Part shown: in pieces, positions 17,027 to 27,686 of the stretch
Position numbering within the stretch: the stretch's first letter is position 1
Layout: each line of letters begins with the position of its first letter
Origin: JBBRVW01 sp038246545
GTDB lineage: Bacteria; Actinomycetota; Actinomycetes; JACCUZ01
Assembly: GCA_038246545.1 (NCBI GenBank)
Contig: JBBRVW010000017.1
Location: 20,192 to 84,191 of the forward strand
Length of the DNA stretch: 64,000 nucleotides
Direction of reading: 5' to 3'
Made by a program: the position numbers and the translations under genes
The notes under the pieces: generated by a model
Databases searched by the model: none
What the model was told of the DNA's origin: nothing
The model's input: only the letters and a program-made list of their open reading frames with translations

Positions 17027-17063
17027 AGAGGCCCGGCCGGGGATGTTCTCCCCGACCGGGCCT
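17027..17063 (-). terminator. Intercistronic terminator or attenuator after the xylose-binding protein gene
   Basis: Arms 17027-17042 and 17048-17063 pair over 16 bases with one wobble pair around a 5-base loop, reading AGGCCCGGTCGGGGA then TCCCCGGCCGGGCCT on the minus strand. It lies between the binding-protein gene stop (17074) and the ATPase start (16942). Such hairpins stabilise or terminate most transcripts so that the binding protein is made in excess over the membrane complex. Confidence 0.8.
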
Positions 17064-17073
17064 CCCGTCCCTG

Positions 17074-18201
17074 CTAGCTGAGGCCGAGCTTGGTGCAGGC
17101 GGCAGCGAACGCGCCGGTGCAGACCTTGTCGACCGTGGTGTAGCCGGCGTCGAACGGCGCCTTGATGTTGTCCTGCGTCACCCACACGGGCGTCGCGAAC
17201 ACCGAGTCGACCGTGCGGCCGGCCTCGGAGTCGTCGACGGTGCCGTTGACGAGCGACTTGGCCGAGCCGTCGTTCTTGAGGATCGCGATGGCGACGTCCG
17301 CCGCCGCCTTCGCCTCGAGGTTGACGTCCTTGAACACGGTGCCGCACTGGGTGCCCGCGATCACGCGCTGCAGTCCCTCGTCGGAGGCGTCCTGGCCGGT
17401 GACCGGGACCTTGCCGGCAAGCTTGTTGTTCTTCAGCACGGTCACGATCCCGCCGGCCATGGTGTCGTTGGCCGAGATCACGCCGTCGATCTTGCCGTTG
17501 TTCTGGGTGAAGATCTGCTCGAACGTGGTCTGCGCGACGGTGGCGTCCCACTTGCCGGTCTGGTCGCCGACGATCTTGTAGTCACCGCTGTCGACCTTCG
17601 GCTTCAGCGCCCCGTCGTAGCCCTCCTTGAACAGCGCCGCGTTGTTGTCGGTCGGGTCGCCGTTGATCTCGGCGATGTTGGCCTGCGTCTTGCCGGCGTC
17701 GTCCAGGCACGTGATGAGGCCTTCACCCATGAGGGTGCCGACCTGGACGTTGTCGAAGGACACGTAGTAGTCGGCCGACCCGCCGAGCGTGAGCCGGTCG
17801 TAGTCGATGCTCGGGATGCCTGAGTCCTTGGCCTTCTTCTCGCAGGCTGCGCCGCTCGCGGAGTCCAGGTTCACGATCATCAGCACGTTGACGCCGACGT
17901 TGATCATCGAGTCGCACAGCGAGGCGAACTTCGTCACGCCCCCGGATGCGTTCTGGATGTCGGCCGAGTAGCCAGCAGCCTCGATCGCCTTCTGCAGCGC
18001 CGGCCGGTCGTTGTTCTCCCAGCGGGGCGACGTGGCGGCGTCGGGCAGGATCACGCCCACCTTGCCGCCCGCGCTGCTGTCGCTGCTGCCGCTGGCCGAG
18101 CTGCCGCTGCCGGTGGTCGAGCCTCCGCTGCTGCCGCCGCAGGCGGTCAGGAGCAGCGGGAGGACGACCAGGCCGGCCACCGCCATCTTTCGCATCCGCA
18201 T
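17074..18201 (-). CDS. xylF: Sugar (xylose) ABC transporter substrate-binding lipoprotein
   Basis: A 375-residue CUT2-type periplasmic-binding-protein homologue anchored as a lipoprotein: after MRMRKMAVAG comes a hydrophobic run and the lipobox LLTAC with Cys21, then a Gly/Ser linker of about 30 residues. The mature part starts KVGVILPDAATSPRWENND and carries PSIDYDRLTLGG and VSFDNVQVG, characteristic of XylF, and ends CTGAFAAACTKLGLS. ATG 18201 has GAAGGG about 9 bases upstream. It is the first gene of the transporter operon, with the palindromic operator candidate at 18255-18269. XylF-like motifs plus xylA/xylB nearby make D-xylose the ligand. Confidence 0.93.
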   Translation of the reverse strand: MRMRKMAVAGLVVLPLLLTACGGSSGGSTTGSGSSASGSSDSSAGGKVGVILPDAATSPRWENNDRPALQKAIEAAGYSADIQNASGGVTKFASLCDSMINVGVNVLMIVNLDSASGAACEKKAKDSGIPSIDYDRLTLGGSADYYVSFDNVQVGTLMGEGLITCLDDAGKTQANIAEINGDPTDNNAALFKEGYDGALKPKVDSGDYKIVGDQTGKWDATVAQTTFEQIFTQNNGKIDGVISANDTMAGGIVTVLKNNKLAGKVPVTGQDASDEGLQRVIAGTQCGTVFKDVNLEAKAAADVAIAILKNDGSAKSLVNGTVDDSEAGRTVDSVFATPVWVTQDNIKAPFDAGYTTVDKVCTGAFAAACTKLGLS

Positions 18202-18254
18202 GACGTGGTGCCCTTCCGATCGGGAGCGGCACCGAGGGGACGGGCCGCAGGAAT

Positions 18255-18272
18255 GTTGTGGGCCACAACGTA
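18255..18272 (-). promoter_or_regulatory. Palindromic operator overlapping a -10 element upstream of xylF
   Basis: GTTGTGG-G-CCACAAC (18255-18269) is a perfect 7+1+7 inverted repeat 54 bases upstream of the xylF start. On the minus strand TACGTT (18272-18267) overlaps its edge and fits the TANNNT -10 pattern. A repressor bound here would block RNA polymerase; the ROK protein encoded in the same locus is the obvious candidate. No second copy precedes xylA. Confidence 0.55.
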
Positions 18273-18715
18273 CTGACCTGCAGGCGCCCCGGGAAGTCAC
18301 AAGTTCGTAACGGGTCGAAACGCCCGAGTCGCCCCGTCGATCCCACCGGGCTCACAGGTAACCCGGGCGGTGCGGGTCAGACCCCTGTCGGTGCAGGCGG
18401 TCAGTCCTGGCGGGTCCCGTGGCGCGCCGTTGGGGGTGCGGTCATGGCAGCAAGGACGCGGACGCTGCACCTGCCAGGGCCGGGCGCCGTCGGTCCCAGC
18501 AGGTGGGACGCGCGGGGTGCTTCACGTGTCGTACTGGTGCTTTGCAGGGCGTGCACGCCACGCAAAGCACGAGTACGCCCCGCCAAGCGAGCAGACCGTC
18601 CCACGGATCGAGACCGACGGCGGGCAGCCCGGCAGGCGAAGGCCGTTCTGTTCCCCAGCCGCTCTGAGGGCGGCCACGGCGGCGGGACAGACACCGGCCC
18701 CACCCGCCGTCACCA
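18273..18715. other. Gene-free interval between acnA and the xylose locus
   Basis: No reading frame here has a ribosome site, family pattern or conserved opening, although several GC-rich frames stay open. The interval contains a 46-base near-palindrome at 18531-18576, which is listed separately, and presumably the upstream part of the xylF promoter. I see nothing else I can support. Confidence 0.6.
18531..18576. repeat. 46-bp near-perfect palindrome downstream of acnA
   Basis: GTACTGGTGCTTTGC (18531-18545) and GCAAAGCACGAGTAC (18562-18576) pair at 14 of 15 positions. The 16-base middle holds a second, perfect palindrome GGCGTGCACGCC. Taken together the 23-base half-arms match at about 20 positions. 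It lies 140 bases beyond the acnA stop and lacks a U-tract. Confidence 0.75.
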
Positions 18716-21520
<2,805 letters not shown>

Positions 21521-21596
21521 GAGGGTCTCCTCTCGTCGTGCACCACTGCAAGCCATCCTGCCCGGGTGGTGCAGGCTCGCCGCACCCGGTGCCAAC

Positions 21597-21626
21597 ACGA
21601 TATCTCGACGTCAAGATATCTGTCCA
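21597..21626 (-). promoter_or_regulatory. acnA promoter with 22-bp palindromic operator in its spacer
   Basis: On the minus strand TGGACA (21626-21621) and TATCGT (21602-21597) are spaced by 18 bases. The spacer lies inside the palindrome at 21599-21620, whose outer GATATCT/AGATATC arms are perfect and which has one mismatched pair in 11. The half-site (ATCTTGA, ATCTCGA) resembles MarR/TamR-type operators described near aconitase genes in Streptomyces; that comparison is from memory. A divergent start for the thioesterase gene at 21665 may share it. Confidence 0.6.
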
Positions 21627-21664
21627 GCACCGATCTCCCCGGAGGCCCAGGAGAGGATCGCCAC

Positions 21665-22087
21665 GTGACGACCGACCGCGACGACGTGCGCGCAAGCCTC
21701 GGGCGCCAGGCGTTCATGACTCTGTTGGGTGCCACGGCCACGACGGTCGACCCGGGCCACGTCCGGATCGAGCTGCCCTACCGCGAGGACCTCTGCCAGC
21801 AGAACGGCTTCCTCCACGCCGGCGTCCTGACGTCGATCGCGGACTCCGCGTGCGGCTACGCCGCTCTCACGCTCATGCCGGCGGGCAGCGACGTCCTCTC
21901 GGTCGAGTTCAAGGTCAACCTGCTCGCCCCGGGACGCGGGGAGCGTTTCCGGGCCGATGCCCGGGTCGTCCGCAGTGGCCGGACGTTGACCGTGTGCCAG
22001 GCCGAGGTGGTGGCCTCCTCGAGCGGCGTGGACGACGTCACCGTGGCGCTGATGCAGGCGACGATGATCGCCCGGCCACCGCGCTGA
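21665..22087 (+). CDS. PaaI family thioesterase (hotdog fold)
   Basis: A 140-residue hotdog-fold protein. The catalytic-loop pattern QQNGFLHAGVLTSIADSACGYAA (residues about 41-63) with the Asn-Gly-x-x-His-x-Gly core and the central-helix Asp are typical of PaaI/YigI-like acyl-CoA thioesterases, and VEFKVNLLAPGRGERF forms the next strands. GTG 21665 is preferred to the upstream in-frame start at 21566 because AGGAGAGG precedes it and the family begins here. It is divergent from acnA, and the palindromic operator lies 45 bases upstream, so both genes may answer to one regulator. Confidence 0.85.
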   Translation: MTTDRDDVRASLGRQAFMTLLGATATTVDPGHVRIELPYREDLCQQNGFLHAGVLTSIADSACGYAALTLMPAGSDVLSVEFKVNLLAPGRGERFRADARVVRSGRTLTVCQAEVVASSSGVDDVTVALMQATMIARPPR

Positions 22088-22200
22088 GCGACGAGGTGCG
22101 AGCCGTGCCCTGCCCCGTGGCGCGCGGCACGTTCGACCCGGTGCGAGCACTGGCCATTTCTGCCCTCCCGCTACTGCGGTTACGGGCGTACGCTGCCGCC

Positions 22201-22503
22201 GTGGCCACCGTTTCCAGGCCTCGTTCCGGGCGCGAGAGCCTCCAGTACTTCGCCGAGCTGCAACGGCAGGTCGGTGAGCGCGTCGCGCCGTTGCGCACCC
22301 GGCAGCGGCTCCGCCGGCGCGCCCGCATCCGTCGGCTGGTCGGGCGCGCCGTGCTGCTGATGGTCCCGGTGCTGGTGGCAGTGCTGCTCGCACTCGACGC
22401 CGGCGGCAGCCGTACCTGGCTCGGCGACCGGTGGCAGGACGTGACCCGGTCGGCGACGACACCCGACCAGCAGTCGAGTGCCGCTGCCTCCCCCGGCTCC
22501 TAG
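22201..22503 (+). CDS. Small single-pass membrane protein
   Basis: A 100-residue protein with a basic amino-terminal half (SLQYFAELQRQVGERVAPLR, then RTRQRLRRRARIRRLVG), one membrane helix VLLMVPVLVAVLLALDAGG and a short Ser/Thr-rich outside tail. It matches no family I can name. GTG 22201 follows TACGCT (22189-22194) by 6 bases, so it is probably translated from a leaderless mRNA. Its TAG stop shares the CTAG palindrome at 22500-22503 with the stop of the convergent gene. Confidence 0.65.
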   Translation: MATVSRPRSGRESLQYFAELQRQVGERVAPLRTRQRLRRRARIRRLVGRAVLLMVPVLVAVLLALDAGGSRTWLGDRWQDVTRSATTPDQQSSAAASPGS

Positions 22504-22997
22504 GCAGGGGCGACCCGGTCCCGATGGTCCGGCCAGGCGATCGGGGGACGACCCTGCGACTGCTCGACGAACTGGTCGAGGAACCAGCGGCGGTAGGCCA
22601 CCACGGGTGCCGGGGACTCCAGGGTGAGCAGCAGCCGCCCCTCCCGGCAGTACTCGTCGATCTCGTCGAAGATCGACCCCAGCTGCGCGGCGGCGACGGC
22701 CGCCGAGGCCGGCACCGAGTAGACCAGGTCGACCGACTCGCGACCCTCCTGGACGGCCCTGGCCAGCTGGCTCTCCTGCTCAGCGGTGAACATCGAGTAG
22801 CGGGCGCTGAGGGCGGAGACCAGCTCGACGAACCGCTGCGGGAGGCCACCGGGGTCGCCCCGCTGGTGGACCTGCTCGGCGACGAGCACCAGCTCGCGCG
22901 TGATCTCGTCCGTGTGCTGCTGGGCAGCCGTCTGGAGCCCGATCGGGATCTGCCCGACGACGACGGTGATGAGCTCCTCGTCGGCCGGCGAGGTCAC
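22500..22997 (-). CDS. Uncharacterised partner protein of the RsbW-like kinase
   Basis: A 165-residue soluble helical protein with VGQIPIGLQTAAQQHTDEITRE near the start, SARYSMFTAEQESQL in the middle, VDLVYSVPASA and finally DEIDEYCREGRLLLTLESP and RRWFLDQFVEQ. I recall the same pattern downstream of ATP-binding anti-sigma-like genes in Streptomyces and relatives but know of no assigned function. GTG 22997 overlaps the kinase stop (GTGA, 22994-22997), so both are made together and may form a complex. There is no STAS or sigma-factor motif in it. It could be an effector or sensor of the kinase. Confidence 0.75.
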   Translation of the reverse strand: MTSPADEELITVVVGQIPIGLQTAAQQHTDEITRELVLVAEQVHQRGDPGGLPQRFVELVSALSARYSMFTAEQESQLARAVQEGRESVDLVYSVPASAAVAAAQLGSIFDEIDEYCREGRLLLTLESPAPVVAYRRWFLDQFVEQSQGRPPIAWPDHRDRVAPA

Positions 22998-23497
22998 GCC
23001 GCCGCCCGGGAGCCGGTCCGGACGCTCGCGGCGCCACCGCGGGGCAGCACGCGGTGCCGGCGCGGGTCGCCGGGCCGTCCGGGGCCGGCTGTCGTCAACC
23101 CCGAGCCGGGACCCTCGAAGACCTCGCGGTCCGGCGCGACGCGGCACCAGACCGTCTTGCCGGTGGAGCTCGCCTCGACACCCCACGCGGTGCTCAGCGC
23201 CTCGACGAGCGCGATGCCGCGGCCGGTCGTGGCGTCGCTGCCGTAGCGGCGTGCCTGCGGCGGCACCGGGGAGGAGTCGGTCACCTCCACGAGGAGGGCG
23301 TGCGGCTCCAGGACCAGGTGCACCGTGTAGGCGCTGCGCGCGTGCAGGGCGGCGTTGGTGGCAAGCTCGGTGAGCACCTGCGCGGCACCCATCTCGTAGT
23401 CGGCCGCCAGCCAGTCGTCGAGCGCGGCCCGGAGGAACCTCCGCGCCTCACCGATGGAGCTGAGCTCGGCAGGAAGGGTCAGGGACGCCTCGGGCAC
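22994..23497 (-). CDS. RsbW-like ATP-binding protein (anti-sigma factor kinase family)
   Basis: A 167-residue GHKL-fold protein: the N-box is seen as VLTELATNAALHA and the G-box as GRGIALVEALSTAWGVE with TGKTVW, the layout of HATPase_c_2 serine kinases related to RsbW and SpoIIAB. Such proteins bind a sigma factor or phosphorylate a STAS antagonist; neither target gene is nearby. GTG 23497 lies 7 bases after TACGCT (23510-23505) and begins the family, so the message is probably leaderless, from a promoter at the end of the methyltransferase gene. The tail of about 35 residues after the G-box is low complexity. It is coupled to the uncharacterised 22500-22997 gene. Confidence 0.85.
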   Translation of the reverse strand: MPEASLTLPAELSSIGEARRFLRAALDDWLAADYEMGAAQVLTELATNAALHARSAYTVHLVLEPHALLVEVTDSSPVPPQARRYGSDATTGRGIALVEALSTAWGVEASSTGKTVWCRVAPDREVFEGPGSGLTTAGPGRPGDPRRHRVLPRGGAASVRTGSRAAA

Positions 23498-23502
23498 GGC
23501 GC

Positions 23503-24702
23503 TCAGCGTAGGCCACGGCCACTGGTCGGCGCGAGGACCGCGACGCACTCGACGTGATGAGTCATGGGGAAGAGGTCGAACGCCCGGATCGCGTCGAGCC
23601 GGTAACCGCGCTCGCCGAACCAGCGCAGATCCCGGGCCAGGGCGGCCGGGTCGCAGGCGACGTAGGCGATGCGCCGGGCACCGACTCTCGACAGCAGGTC
23701 GACCACCGCCTTGCCGGCCCCGGACCGCGGCGGGTCGAGCACCACGACGTCCGCGCTGCGCAGGTGGACCCGCCGCAGCACGTGGTCGACCCGGCCCCGC
23801 TCGACCCGCACGGTCGGCAGGTCGGCGAGATTGTGTCGGGCGTCCTCGACGGCCACCCGGTCGGACTCGATGCAGGTGACCCGCCCGGTGGGGCCGACCC
23901 GTTCGGCCAGCGACGCGGCGAACAGGCCGACGCCACCGTAGAGGTCGAGCGCGGACTCGCCCGGCGCCGGCTCGAGCCCGGCGAGGACGGCGTCGAGCAA
24001 CGTCCGGGCCGCCCCTGGGTGGACCTGCCAGAAGCCGCCTCCCGTCACCCGGAACGACCGCTCCCCCACGGTCTCCGTCAGCCACCCCGACCCGCGGCCG
24101 TCGGGCCGGACCAGGCACTCGCCGGAGCCCGGTGACACCGCCACCTCGACGCCGTGGGTGCCGGGCCAGCTGCGGCCCGTGACGTCGGCGGCATCGACGA
24201 GCGGGTGCGCGATCCGGCAGTGGTCGACCGGCACGACCGCGTGCGAGCGGTGCCGTCGCAACCCGGCCCGCCCGCCCTCGTCCACCGCCCACTGGACCCG
24301 GGTCCGCCAGCCCAGACCGCCGTCGTCGCCCGGCACCTCCTCGACGTCGACCTCGACGTCGTCGAGGCCCGCCAGCCGGGACAGCTGCTCGCGCACGACG
24401 GCCGTCTTGAGCGCGCGCTGCGCGGGCAGCGTGGCGTGCTGGAGGTCGCAGCCGCCGCAGCGGCCCGGCCCCGCCCAGGGGCACGGTGGCTGCACCCGGT
24501 CCGGCGACGCCTCGAGGACGGCCACGGCGTCGGCCCGCCAGAACGTCGACCCGTAGTGGCCCTCGGTGACCACCGCGCGGACCCGCTCGCCGGGCAGGGC
24601 GTGCCGGACGAACACCACTCGTCCGTCGTGCCGGGCGACGCAGTGCCCGCCGTGGGCGACCGGACCGACGGTGAGCTCCACCTCGTGGCCGAGGGCCGTC
24701 AT
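23503..24702 (-). CDS. TrmA/RumA-family class I SAM-dependent RNA methyltransferase
   Basis: A 399-residue RNA uridine C5-methyltransferase homologue. A TRAM-like beta barrel fills the first 60 residues (VELTVGPVAHGGHCVARHDG). The Fe-S cluster cysteines are Cys74, Cys82 and Cys85 in CPWAGPGRCGGCDLQHA plus one near 167. The SAM-binding site is LDLYGGVGLFAASLA, and the catalytic cysteine lies in VACDPAALARDL with LDPPRSGAGK preceding it. It probably makes m5U in tRNA or rRNA; which one cannot be read. It follows the APC permease by 11 bases, the same order as M. tuberculosis Rv2690c-Rv2689c. Confidence 0.92.
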   Translation of the reverse strand: MTALGHEVELTVGPVAHGGHCVARHDGRVVFVRHALPGERVRAVVTEGHYGSTFWRADAVAVLEASPDRVQPPCPWAGPGRCGGCDLQHATLPAQRALKTAVVREQLSRLAGLDDVEVDVEEVPGDDGGLGWRTRVQWAVDEGGRAGLRRHRSHAVVPVDHCRIAHPLVDAADVTGRSWPGTHGVEVAVSPGSGECLVRPDGRGSGWLTETVGERSFRVTGGGFWQVHPGAARTLLDAVLAGLEPAPGESALDLYGGVGLFAASLAERVGPTGRVTCIESDRVAVEDARHNLADLPTVRVERGRVDHVLRRVHLRSADVVVLDPPRSGAGKAVVDLLSRVGARRIAYVACDPAALARDLRWFGERGYRLDAIRAFDLFPMTHHVECVAVLAPTSGRGLR

Positions 24703-24713
24703 GGGCTCGGCAC

Positions 24714-26774
24714 TCAGGACAGACCTCTGCCGCGTCCCAGGTCGCCGCGGCGCACGGCTCCGGGCGGGGGCCCCTCGACCCGGTCCGCAAGGGCCTCGGA
24801 GCTCTTCAGCTGCCACGGGACGCTCGTCACCATCACGCCGGGGGTGAACAACAGGCGCCCCTTCAGCCGAAGCGCGCTCTGGTTGTGCAGCAGGTGCTCC
24901 CACCAGTGGCCGACGACGTACTCGGGGATCAGCACGGTGACCAGGTCGCGCGGGCTGCCCCGGCGCAGGCTGCGGACGTAGTCGATGACCGGGTCGGTGA
25001 CCTCGCGGAACGGCGAGTCCAGCACCTTGAGCGGCACCGGGATCTCGCGCCGGTCCCACTCCCGCTGCAGCGCGCGGGTCTCGTCGGCGTCGACGCTGAC
25101 CGTGATCGCCTCGAGGGTGGTGGGCCGCATCGCGCGGGCGTAGGCCACGGCGCGCATCGTCGGCTTGTGGATCTTCGAGACCAGGACGATCGCGTGCGTC
25201 CGGGACGGCAGCACGGTGTCCTCGTCCTCGTCGACGACGAGCTCCTCCGCCACGCGGGTGTAGTGCCGGTGGATGCCCTTCATCAGCACGAACAGCACGA
25301 TCATCGCCGCGATCGCGATCCACGCGCCGAGCAGGAACTTCGTGATGAGCACGACGACCAGCACGACTGCCGTCACCGAGAGGCCGACGCCGTTGATCAC
25401 CCGGCTGCGCTGCATCCGGGCCCGCGCGGCGGGGTCCCGCTCGCTGCGCAGCAACCGGGTCCAGTGCCGGACCATGCCGGTCTGGCTCAGGGTGAAGGAC
25501 ACGAAGACACCGACGATGTAGAGCTGGATGAGCCGGGTGACCTCGGCGTTGAAGGACACGATCAGGACGATGGCGAAGGCCGCCAGGATGATGATGCCGT
25601 TGCTGTAGGCCAGCCGGTCGCCCCGCGTGTGCAGCTGCCGCGGCAGGTAGCGGTCCTGGGCGAGGATCGAGCCCAGCACCGGGAAGCCGTTGAAGGCGGT
25701 GTTGGCCGCCAGCACCAGGATCAGTCCGGTCACGGTGGTGACCACGCCGGCCATCAGCGGCAGGTCGTCGAAGATCCGCTTGGCCAGCTGGCCGATCACG
25801 GGGTCCTGGGCGTAGTGCACCTTCTGGTCGCGGAACAGGACGCCGCCGTCGGACGCCACCCCCTCCTCGCCGTTGAGACGCAGCTGCTCGACGACGTTCT
25901 CCGCATAGCGGAGCCCCAGCACCTTGGCCAGCACGATGATGCTCGTGAGCATCGTGACGGCGATGGTGCCCAGCAGCAGCAGCGTCGTCGCCGCGTTCTT
26001 GGACTTCGGCTTCCTGAAGGCCGGGACGCCGTTGCTGATCGCCTCGACACCGGTGAGGGCGGCGCAGCCGGACGAGAACGCGCGCAGCAGCAGGAAGCCT
26101 CCGGCCAGACCGGCGATACCGGTGGAGTACTGGTCCTCGGCGGTCAGGGTGAACTGCGCGCTGTCGAGGTCCTCCAGGTGACCGAACGCCAGCCGGAAGA
26201 ACCCCCACGCGGCCATCCCGAGCACCGACGCCATGAACGCGTACGTCGGGATCGCGAACGCCGTGCCGGACTCGCGGACACCGCGCAGGTTGATCGACAT
26301 GATGACGATCACCGCGACGACGGCGACCGTCACCTCGTGCCCCTGCAGGGAGTCGATGGTGGAAGCGGCGTACTGCGCGGCCGACGAGATCGACACGGCC
26401 ACGGTCAGCACGTAGTCGACGAGCAGAGCGCTGGCGACGGTCAGCCCCGGCGTCGGACCCAGGTTGACCGTCGCGACCTCGTAGTCGCCGCCACCGCTCG
26501 GGTAGGCGCGCACGTTCTGCCGGTACGACGCGACCACCACGAGCATGACCAGCGCGACCGCGATGCCGACCTTCCACGAGAACGAGTAGGCCGCGAAGCC
26601 GGCGATGCCGAGCGTGAGGAACACCTCGTCGGGGGCGTAGGCCACCGAGGAGAGGGCGTCGCTCGCGAAGACCGGCAGCGCCACCCGCTTGGGCAGCAGC
26701 GTCTCGCCGAGCCGGTCGCTGCGCATGGCACGACCGAGCAGGAGACGCTTGAACGCGTCCGTCGTATGGGGCAC
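24714..26774 (-). CDS. APC superfamily permease, probable potassium transporter (KimA-like)
   Basis: A 686-residue protein with about twelve membrane segments in residues 45-510, opening ALPVFASDALSSVAYAPDEV and with SGGGDYEVATVNLG, the APC unwound-helix signature, followed by a cytosolic domain of about 170 residues (AIVLVSKIHKPTMRAVAYAR) of universal-stress-protein type. This architecture is that of KimA/YdaO potassium-proton symporters. The divergent CeoB/CeoC potassium regulators support a potassium role; annotation as an amino acid permease is the alternative. The GTG start at 26774 follows TAGCAT (26787-26782) by 7-8 bases, so it is probably leaderless. No c-di-AMP riboswitch is visible upstream. 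Confidence 0.85.
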   Translation of the reverse strand: MPHTTDAFKRLLLGRAMRSDRLGETLLPKRVALPVFASDALSSVAYAPDEVFLTLGIAGFAAYSFSWKVGIAVALVMLVVVASYRQNVRAYPSGGGDYEVATVNLGPTPGLTVASALLVDYVLTVAVSISSAAQYAASTIDSLQGHEVTVAVVAVIVIMSINLRGVRESGTAFAIPTYAFMASVLGMAAWGFFRLAFGHLEDLDSAQFTLTAEDQYSTGIAGLAGGFLLLRAFSSGCAALTGVEAISNGVPAFRKPKSKNAATTLLLLGTIAVTMLTSIIVLAKVLGLRYAENVVEQLRLNGEEGVASDGGVLFRDQKVHYAQDPVIGQLAKRIFDDLPLMAGVVTTVTGLILVLAANTAFNGFPVLGSILAQDRYLPRQLHTRGDRLAYSNGIIILAAFAIVLIVSFNAEVTRLIQLYIVGVFVSFTLSQTGMVRHWTRLLRSERDPAARARMQRSRVINGVGLSVTAVVLVVVLITKFLLGAWIAIAAMIVLFVLMKGIHRHYTRVAEELVVDEDEDTVLPSRTHAIVLVSKIHKPTMRAVAYARAMRPTTLEAITVSVDADETRALQREWDRREIPVPLKVLDSPFREVTDPVIDYVRSLRRGSPRDLVTVLIPEYVVGHWWEHLLHNQSALRLKGRLLFTPGVMVTSVPWQLKSSEALADRVEGPPPGAVRRGDLGRGRGLS

Positions 26775-27020
26775 GTGGATGAATGCTAGGGCGTGCCGCC
26801 CGGCGTGGGGCCGAGCCCGCCCCGCACGCCGGCCGAGACACCGGGCAGCAACGGTCGCCGGGACCAGGGGTGTGGGCCGTCCCGGGACTGGGGGCAGGTG
26901 CCGGGCAGCCGGCCCGGCGTCCCCGCCTCTGCGCTAGCGTCGGGCCGAGCAGTCCGATGATCAACCACCGGGCCGGCCTGCCGGCCCTCCGAGCCCGGGG
27001 ACCGTGCGAGAGGACCACGC

Positions 27021-27686
27021 GTGCACTTCGTCATCATGGGCTGCGGCCGGGTCGGCTCCTCACTCGCGCTGATCCTCGAGTCGCAGGGCCACTCCGTGGC
27101 GGTGATCGACTCGAGCGAGGCTGCCTTCCGCCGTCTCGGACCCGGCTTCGCCGGGCGCCGGGTCACCGGCATCGGCTTCGACCGCGACACCCTGCGCGAG
27201 GCGGGCATCGAGGAGGCCCAGGCGTTCGCAGCGGTGAGCAGCGGCGACAACTCCAACATCGTGGCCGCCCGGGTCGCCCGGGAGACCTTCGGGGTCGACA
27301 ACGTGGTCGCCCGCATCTACGACCCGGGTCGCGCCGAGGTCTACCAGCGGCTCGGCATCCCCACGGTGGCGACGGTCCGCTGGACCGCCGACCAGATGAT
27401 GCGCCGGCTCCTCCCGCACGGCAGCGAGCCCGAGTGGCGCGACCCGAGCGGCACCGTCCGGCTGGCCGAGGTGCACCTCGACGACGCGTGGATCGGTGAG
27501 CGGATCAGCGCGATCGAGGAGCTGTGCGGCGCGCGGGTGGCGTTCCTCACCCGCTACGGCGAGGGTGTGCTGCCCGGTGACGACACCGTCCTCCAGGACG
27601 GCGACCTGGTGCACGTGATCATGGTCGACAGCGACGCGGACGAGGTGGAGGCCGGGCTTCGGCACCGGTCCAGCGAGGAGCACTGA
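27021..27686 (+). CDS. ceoB: TrkA-family potassium uptake regulatory protein (CeoB-like)
   Basis: A 221-residue RCK protein with an NAD(H)-binding Rossmann domain (MHFVIMGCGRVGSSLALILE, glycine motif GCGRVG, then acidic VIDSSEAAF) in residues 1-135 and a TrkA-C domain in the remainder (LAEVHLDDAWIGERISAIEE). It gates a potassium transporter in response to nucleotide. GTG 27021 has GAGAGGA upstream. TAGCGT at 26935-26940 is a likely -10, giving a leader of about 75 bases with a GGGCCGGC hairpin at 26970-26987. Its TGA overlaps the next ATG (TGATG), so ceoB and ceoC are coupled. Confidence 0.92.
   Translation: MHFVIMGCGRVGSSLALILESQGHSVAVIDSSEAAFRRLGPGFAGRRVTGIGFDRDTLREAGIEEAQAFAAVSSGDNSNIVAARVARETFGVDNVVARIYDPGRAEVYQRLGIPTVATVRWTADQMMRRLLPHGSEPEWRDPSGTVRLAEVHLDDAWIGERISAIEELCGARVAFLTRYGEGVLPGDDTVLQDGDLVHVIMVDSDADEVEAGLRHRSSEEH

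Noticed and set aside
18273..18715. Small genes in the acnA-xylF interval
   Set aside because: Open frames on both strands arise from GC bias and mirror each other across the palindrome; none has a start signal or family pattern.
24714..27018. Amino-terminal extension of the TrmA-like frame across the APC permease gene
   Set aside because: The frame stays open by GC bias, but the methyltransferase family begins at 24702 and the overlapped permease is clearly coding in another frame.
26775..27020. Possible c-di-AMP riboswitch upstream of the KimA-like permease
   Set aside because: I could not find the conserved core strings of that riboswitch; the permease appears leaderless, leaving no room for one.
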